From NCBI RefSeq assembly GCF_009801115.1, contig NZ_VTOL01000001.1, positions 813,048-877,047 of the forward strand: DNA of 64,000 nt. Direction: 5' to 3'. Source of the stretch: Dyadobacter sp. 3J3. Its GTDB lineage: Bacteria > Bacteroidota > Bacteroidia > Cytophagales > Spirosomataceae. Every line of letters begins with the position of its first letter. Positions within the stretch are counted from its first letter, which is position 1. Positions 61,305 through 64,000 of this stretch are shown here, one piece after another. The notes beneath the pieces are model-generated. The model saw only the letters and a list, made by a program, of their open reading frames with translations, was not told where the DNA came from and made no database searches. The translations under genes and the position numbers were made by a program.

Positions 61305-62456
61305 CTATTCACCTGCTACTAAAACTTGCGCTGTTTTGCTTTCATAAGTACTGGCCATAATGCCCATCATCAATCGGAAAGTATTATCCCAGCAATTATC
61401 AGCCAAAAATTCATCCACTTCGGTAAGCCAGGCCTCATTTTCCGGACTGGCCAGCAATGCTTCAATGGCAAGTATAAAATCATCAGCATCCACACCTATG
61501 GAAACAAGTTTATTTTTGGCATAAGGCGTTACAACATCCCGGATCGCAGTAGATACTACCGGTTTACCACCAGCCAGATATTCCGGTGTTTTGGTAGGAC
61601 TTATAAACCTTGTGGATTCGTTCAATAAAAATGGCACCAAAGCGATGTCCCATCCTGACAAATAAAGCGGAAGTTCATCATACTTTTTGGAACCCAGATA
61701 GTGAATGTTTTTATTTTTTGGCAGTCCGGCAGGATCAATTTTCACGACAGGCCCGATAAGCATAAACTGCCAATCAGGGCGTGCATCGGCAATATTTTTG
61801 ATCAGATCTGTATCAAAACGTTCATCTATTACGCCATAAAACCCTAATTTAGGCCCATTAATGGAAGCCTGATCGGCAGGTTCTGAATCTTTGGATCTTG
61901 CTTTTGAAAAGTGCTTTTTATCAATGCTGCTTTGAAAAGGGTGAATATTGTAATGCTGATGTTTCTTAGCTTCATAAAGTGATTGTCCTCCTGTAAAAAC
62001 TACGTCAGCTTTGTTGAAAAGTCTTCTTTCCAAGTCCTTTAAGTCGTCAGGAGCAAATTTAAAAGCCGACAATTCATCCATACAATCATACACAGTCAGC
62101 CCGGGAACAAACTTGTACGAAAATTCAAGAGCCATTGGTGTATAATACCAAAAAATAAAATCCTTGAGGTCCCGATTGACAAAAAATATATTTAACAAAA
62201 ATTTAAGCTCCTTGTTGATTTCCACCTTATCCAGTCCATGAGGCAAATGTGGTACACAAACCCAAAGATTTGGCATTCTTTCAGAGAAGCTGATAAATGC
62301 TTTGTCATAGGATCCAAATATTGGTTCTTCAAGATAGTAGACCGCAGAAAACTCAGAAAAACGTGTCATGAGATGTTGTGGACGCTGATATACAAAATCC
62401 CAACGTAAGTGCGAAAAACATAGTAAGTTTTTAGGTAATTGATTCATAGTTGTCAT
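61305..62456 (-). CDS. GT1/GT4-like glycosyltransferase
   Basis: The 383-residue GT-B protein has the opening NLLCFSHLRWDFVYQRPQHL, a recognised sub-family start (the WDFVYQRPQH motif), and a C-terminal domain with KLGFYGVIDERFD, IHYLGSKKYDELPLYLSGWD and the donor-site segment STRFISPTKTPEYLAGGKPV. No membrane helix. It is the first gene of the four-gene minus-strand operon. An ATG three codons in is an alternative start. Confidence 0.88.
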   Translation of the reverse strand: MTTMNQLPKNLLCFSHLRWDFVYQRPQHLMTRFSEFSAVYYLEEPIFGSYDKAFISFSERMPNLWVCVPHLPHGLDKVEINKELKFLLNIFFVNRDLKDFIFWYYTPMALEFSYKFVPGLTVYDCMDELSAFKFAPDDLKDLERRLFNKADVVFTGGQSLYEAKKHQHYNIHPFQSSIDKKHFSKARSKDSEPADQASINGPKLGFYGVIDERFDTDLIKNIADARPDWQFMLIGPVVKIDPAGLPKNKNIHYLGSKKYDELPLYLSGWDIALVPFLLNESTRFISPTKTPEYLAGGKPVVSTAIRDVVTPYAKNKLVSIGVDADDFILAIEALLASPENEAWLTEVDEFLADNCWDNTFRLMMGIMASTYESKTAQVLVAGE

Positions 62457-62911
62457 GAAGTAAATAATCAGTAGTCAGTTGTTGTGAAATGATGCACAAG
62501 TAATAATTTCGAAAAAAAAGCACGCATTTTTACGGGAAGTAAAATATAATACTTCCAAATAATTTAGATTTAAATCAAACCATATCGCGAAGTAGGCCTG
62601 ACTAAAAATCCACCATTAAAAATTTAGAGAAAAAGGGAATACGAATTGTTAATCCACATTTGCAATTGCCTTCGATGGGATTTGCTTGCATCAATTATAA
62701 CAATTATGCCAGCATGAATGATTGTAAACCTCCTAAAAAGCAGTATACAAAAAAAATCATTGTGGGGAATTCTTGTGTACAGACTTACTCAGCATAAATG
62801 AGTTACAGTGAGTAAAATATGATGCAAAATATCCTGAAAGCGCAATAATTATGCCATTCCGGATCTACGACCTCATTTCAAAAAAATCCGACATGGTATA
62901 ACCCAAATTGA
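62457..62911. other. Intergenic region upstream of the GT/PIG-L operon
   Basis: 455 bp of AT-rich DNA between the amidohydrolase 3' end and the glycosyltransferase start. No gene, repeat or strong hairpin was seen and no exact TAnnTTTG in the minus orientation; it presumably holds the operon promoter. Confidence 0.4.
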
Positions 62912-64000
62912 TCAAAAACCAGTTTTTAATTTTTTCAAATCAAAGAATTCTCCATTTTTATATACACCATTGATGTTTAGCATATCCTTAATATTTGTCA
63001 AAGGATCACCATCAATTATCAGTATATCAGCCAATTTACCCGGCTCAATTGTTCCCAGATCTTTTTCCACACCTATTTCTTGCGCAGACCATAAAGTGGC
63101 GGCCCGTAAAGTTTCAAATGGCGAAAGGCCGGCTTTAACCCACGATTGTAATTCAGCATGATAGCTTAATCCCGAAGGAATAATCGGCGAATCTGTTCCC
63201 AGAGTAACCTTTGCCCCTGATTTGACAAGATTATAGAGCGTTTTTTCAACATTGGAATAAGTACTTTCACTCATTCTGGAAGCCGATCCCAGAAGATCCG
63301 TTTTTAACTTTTCAGTATAGAAATTCCCGTACTGCCAATGACTAAAAAAAGTGGTATCATTTTTGGCCAAAGCAAAAAAACCGCCATGAAGTGAAACAGT
63401 AGGTGTGATATACATTCCCGATTTGATAAGAAGTTGCTGCACATCCTGATAAGTGTTATTCATCGCCGTAAGTTTTGGTGAATAACCTCTTCTGCTCGTT
63501 GCACCGATATGTTCCACGCCATCCACACCATTTCCCACTGCGGGATAAATCTCGTGTGACGTCACCGGCAAACCGTTTTCGTGAGCAAATTCGGTCACTC
63601 GTTTCTGAAGATTATCCGGTAAGCCCACATAGGTTTTTATCAGGTCATAACCCAGTTTTACTGCCCGATTTAATTCCAGATCCAGCTGTCCGCCACCTAC
63701 ATTACTCGTACTACGGTTGTAGTACACCCGGCTTCCTTCCATATGCCCGCCCGTAAAAAATGTACGTGGCCCCATTCTTTTTCCACTGTTCCAGGATTCC
63801 TTTCGTTCCAGCGCATCATAGGGATCGGTACCCGGTTCACGGATAGAAGTAATTCCATAAGCCAACCAAAGTCTGCCGCCACTTTCACCCAACTGTGCAT
63901 TCTGGTGCGTGTGCATTTCAAAGAGTCCTGGAATTAATACTTGTTTTGAAGCATCAATAATTTGCAAATTTCCATAAGCTCCTCTGCGGTGAGGTGTAAT
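62912..64000 (-). CDS. Amidohydrolase-family protein, partial (N-terminus beyond right edge)
   Basis: The frame is open to the right edge; 362 residues are visible, including TPHRRGAYGNLQIIDASKQV upstream of any start. It is the C-terminal catalytic part of an imidazolonepropionase/dipeptidase-like amidohydrolase: metal motif GLFEMHTHQNAQ (HxH), LIKTYVGLPD (the Lys position), TSHEIYP and EHIGAT (His ligands), and LGTDSPIIPSG with the catalytic Asp. IEPGKLADILIIDGDPL is the usual C-terminal signature. Comparable proteins often have an N-terminal beta-propeller and a signal peptide, which here would lie outside the window. Confidence 0.88.
   Translation of the reverse strand: MTPHRRGAYGNLQIIDASKQVLIPGLFEMHTHQNAQLGESGGRLWLAYGITSIREPGTDPYDALERKESWNSGKRMGPRTFFTGGHMEGSRVYYNRSTSNVGGGQLDLELNRAVKLGYDLIKTYVGLPDNLQKRVTEFAHENGLPVTSHEIYPAVGNGVDGVEHIGATSRRGYSPKLTAMNNTYQDVQQLLIKSGMYITPTVSLHGGFFALAKNDTTFFSHWQYGNFYTEKLKTDLLGSASRMSESTYSNVEKTLYNLVKSGAKVTLGTDSPIIPSGLSYHAELQSWVKAGLSPFETLRAATLWSAQEIGVEKDLGTIEPGKLADILIIDGDPLTNIKDMLNINGVYKNGEFFDLKKLKTGF

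Overview
This window looks like a chromosomal segment of a Bacteroidota bacterium, most likely of the Cytophagales (Dyadobacter/Spirosoma-like). That placement rests on recognised families (DUF1080, DUF4136, DUF1460, SLBB export proteins, Bacteroidota-type IS200-like transposase), on moderate-to-low GC with A-rich leaders in place of strong Shine-Dalgarno sites, and on several TAnnTTTG promoter elements typical of the phylum. It is inference; no database search was possible. About 56 protein genes are supported. No rRNA, tRNA or CRISPR array was seen.

Layout. 1-7.2 kb is a signalling block: the end of a PAS histidine kinase, a sigma-54-activating response regulator, rpoN, a divergent CHASE3-type histidine kinase, two small genes (one YtxH-like) and a stand-alone receiver protein. 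7.3-15.6 kb holds a large TPR protein, a DUF1080 protein behind a perfect 26-bp inverted repeat, and an alpha-glucoside module (GH65 phosphorylase, beta-phosphoglucomutase, divergent GH13 enzyme). 15.9-23.5 kb carries a polytopic 'site-specific recombinase' family protein, a DUF1460 hydrolase, an MscS channel, a REP-like repeat pair, an OmpR-type two-component system and a DinB-like protein. 23.8-30.4 kb holds a DUF4136 lipoprotein, a beta-barrel protein, a large unrecognised envelope protein, pheA and parE.

30.5-48.3 kb is one co-directional surface-polysaccharide locus: SLBB export protein, Wzz-like protein, Wzm/Wzt ABC exporter, DegT aminotransferase, GT39/83-like membrane transferase, WbqC, NeuD-like acyltransferase, five cytosolic glycosyltransferase-type genes, a Wzy/WaaL-like membrane protein and an acyltransferase. 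Tight spacing and several ATGA-type overlaps suggest translational coupling. The locus has an ABC exporter and a polymerase/ligase-like protein, but no visible initiating phosphoglycosyltransferase or flippase.

48.4-54.3 kb carries trxA, a pentapeptide-repeat protein, nagA, a B12-binding radical SAM protein and a purple-acid-phosphatase-like enzyme. 54.4-55.9 kb holds an IS200/RAYT-like Y1 transposase followed by two tandem arrays (74-bp and 98-bp units) built on the same double-hairpin element in opposite orientations. The 98-bp units carry regularly spaced perfect DnaA-box sequences. 56-62.5 kb contains DUF1569 and DUF3891 genes and a second, compact glycan-type cluster (GT2, NodS-like methyltransferase, PIG-L deacetylase, GH1-like protein, GT1-like transferase). 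An amidohydrolase runs off the right edge.
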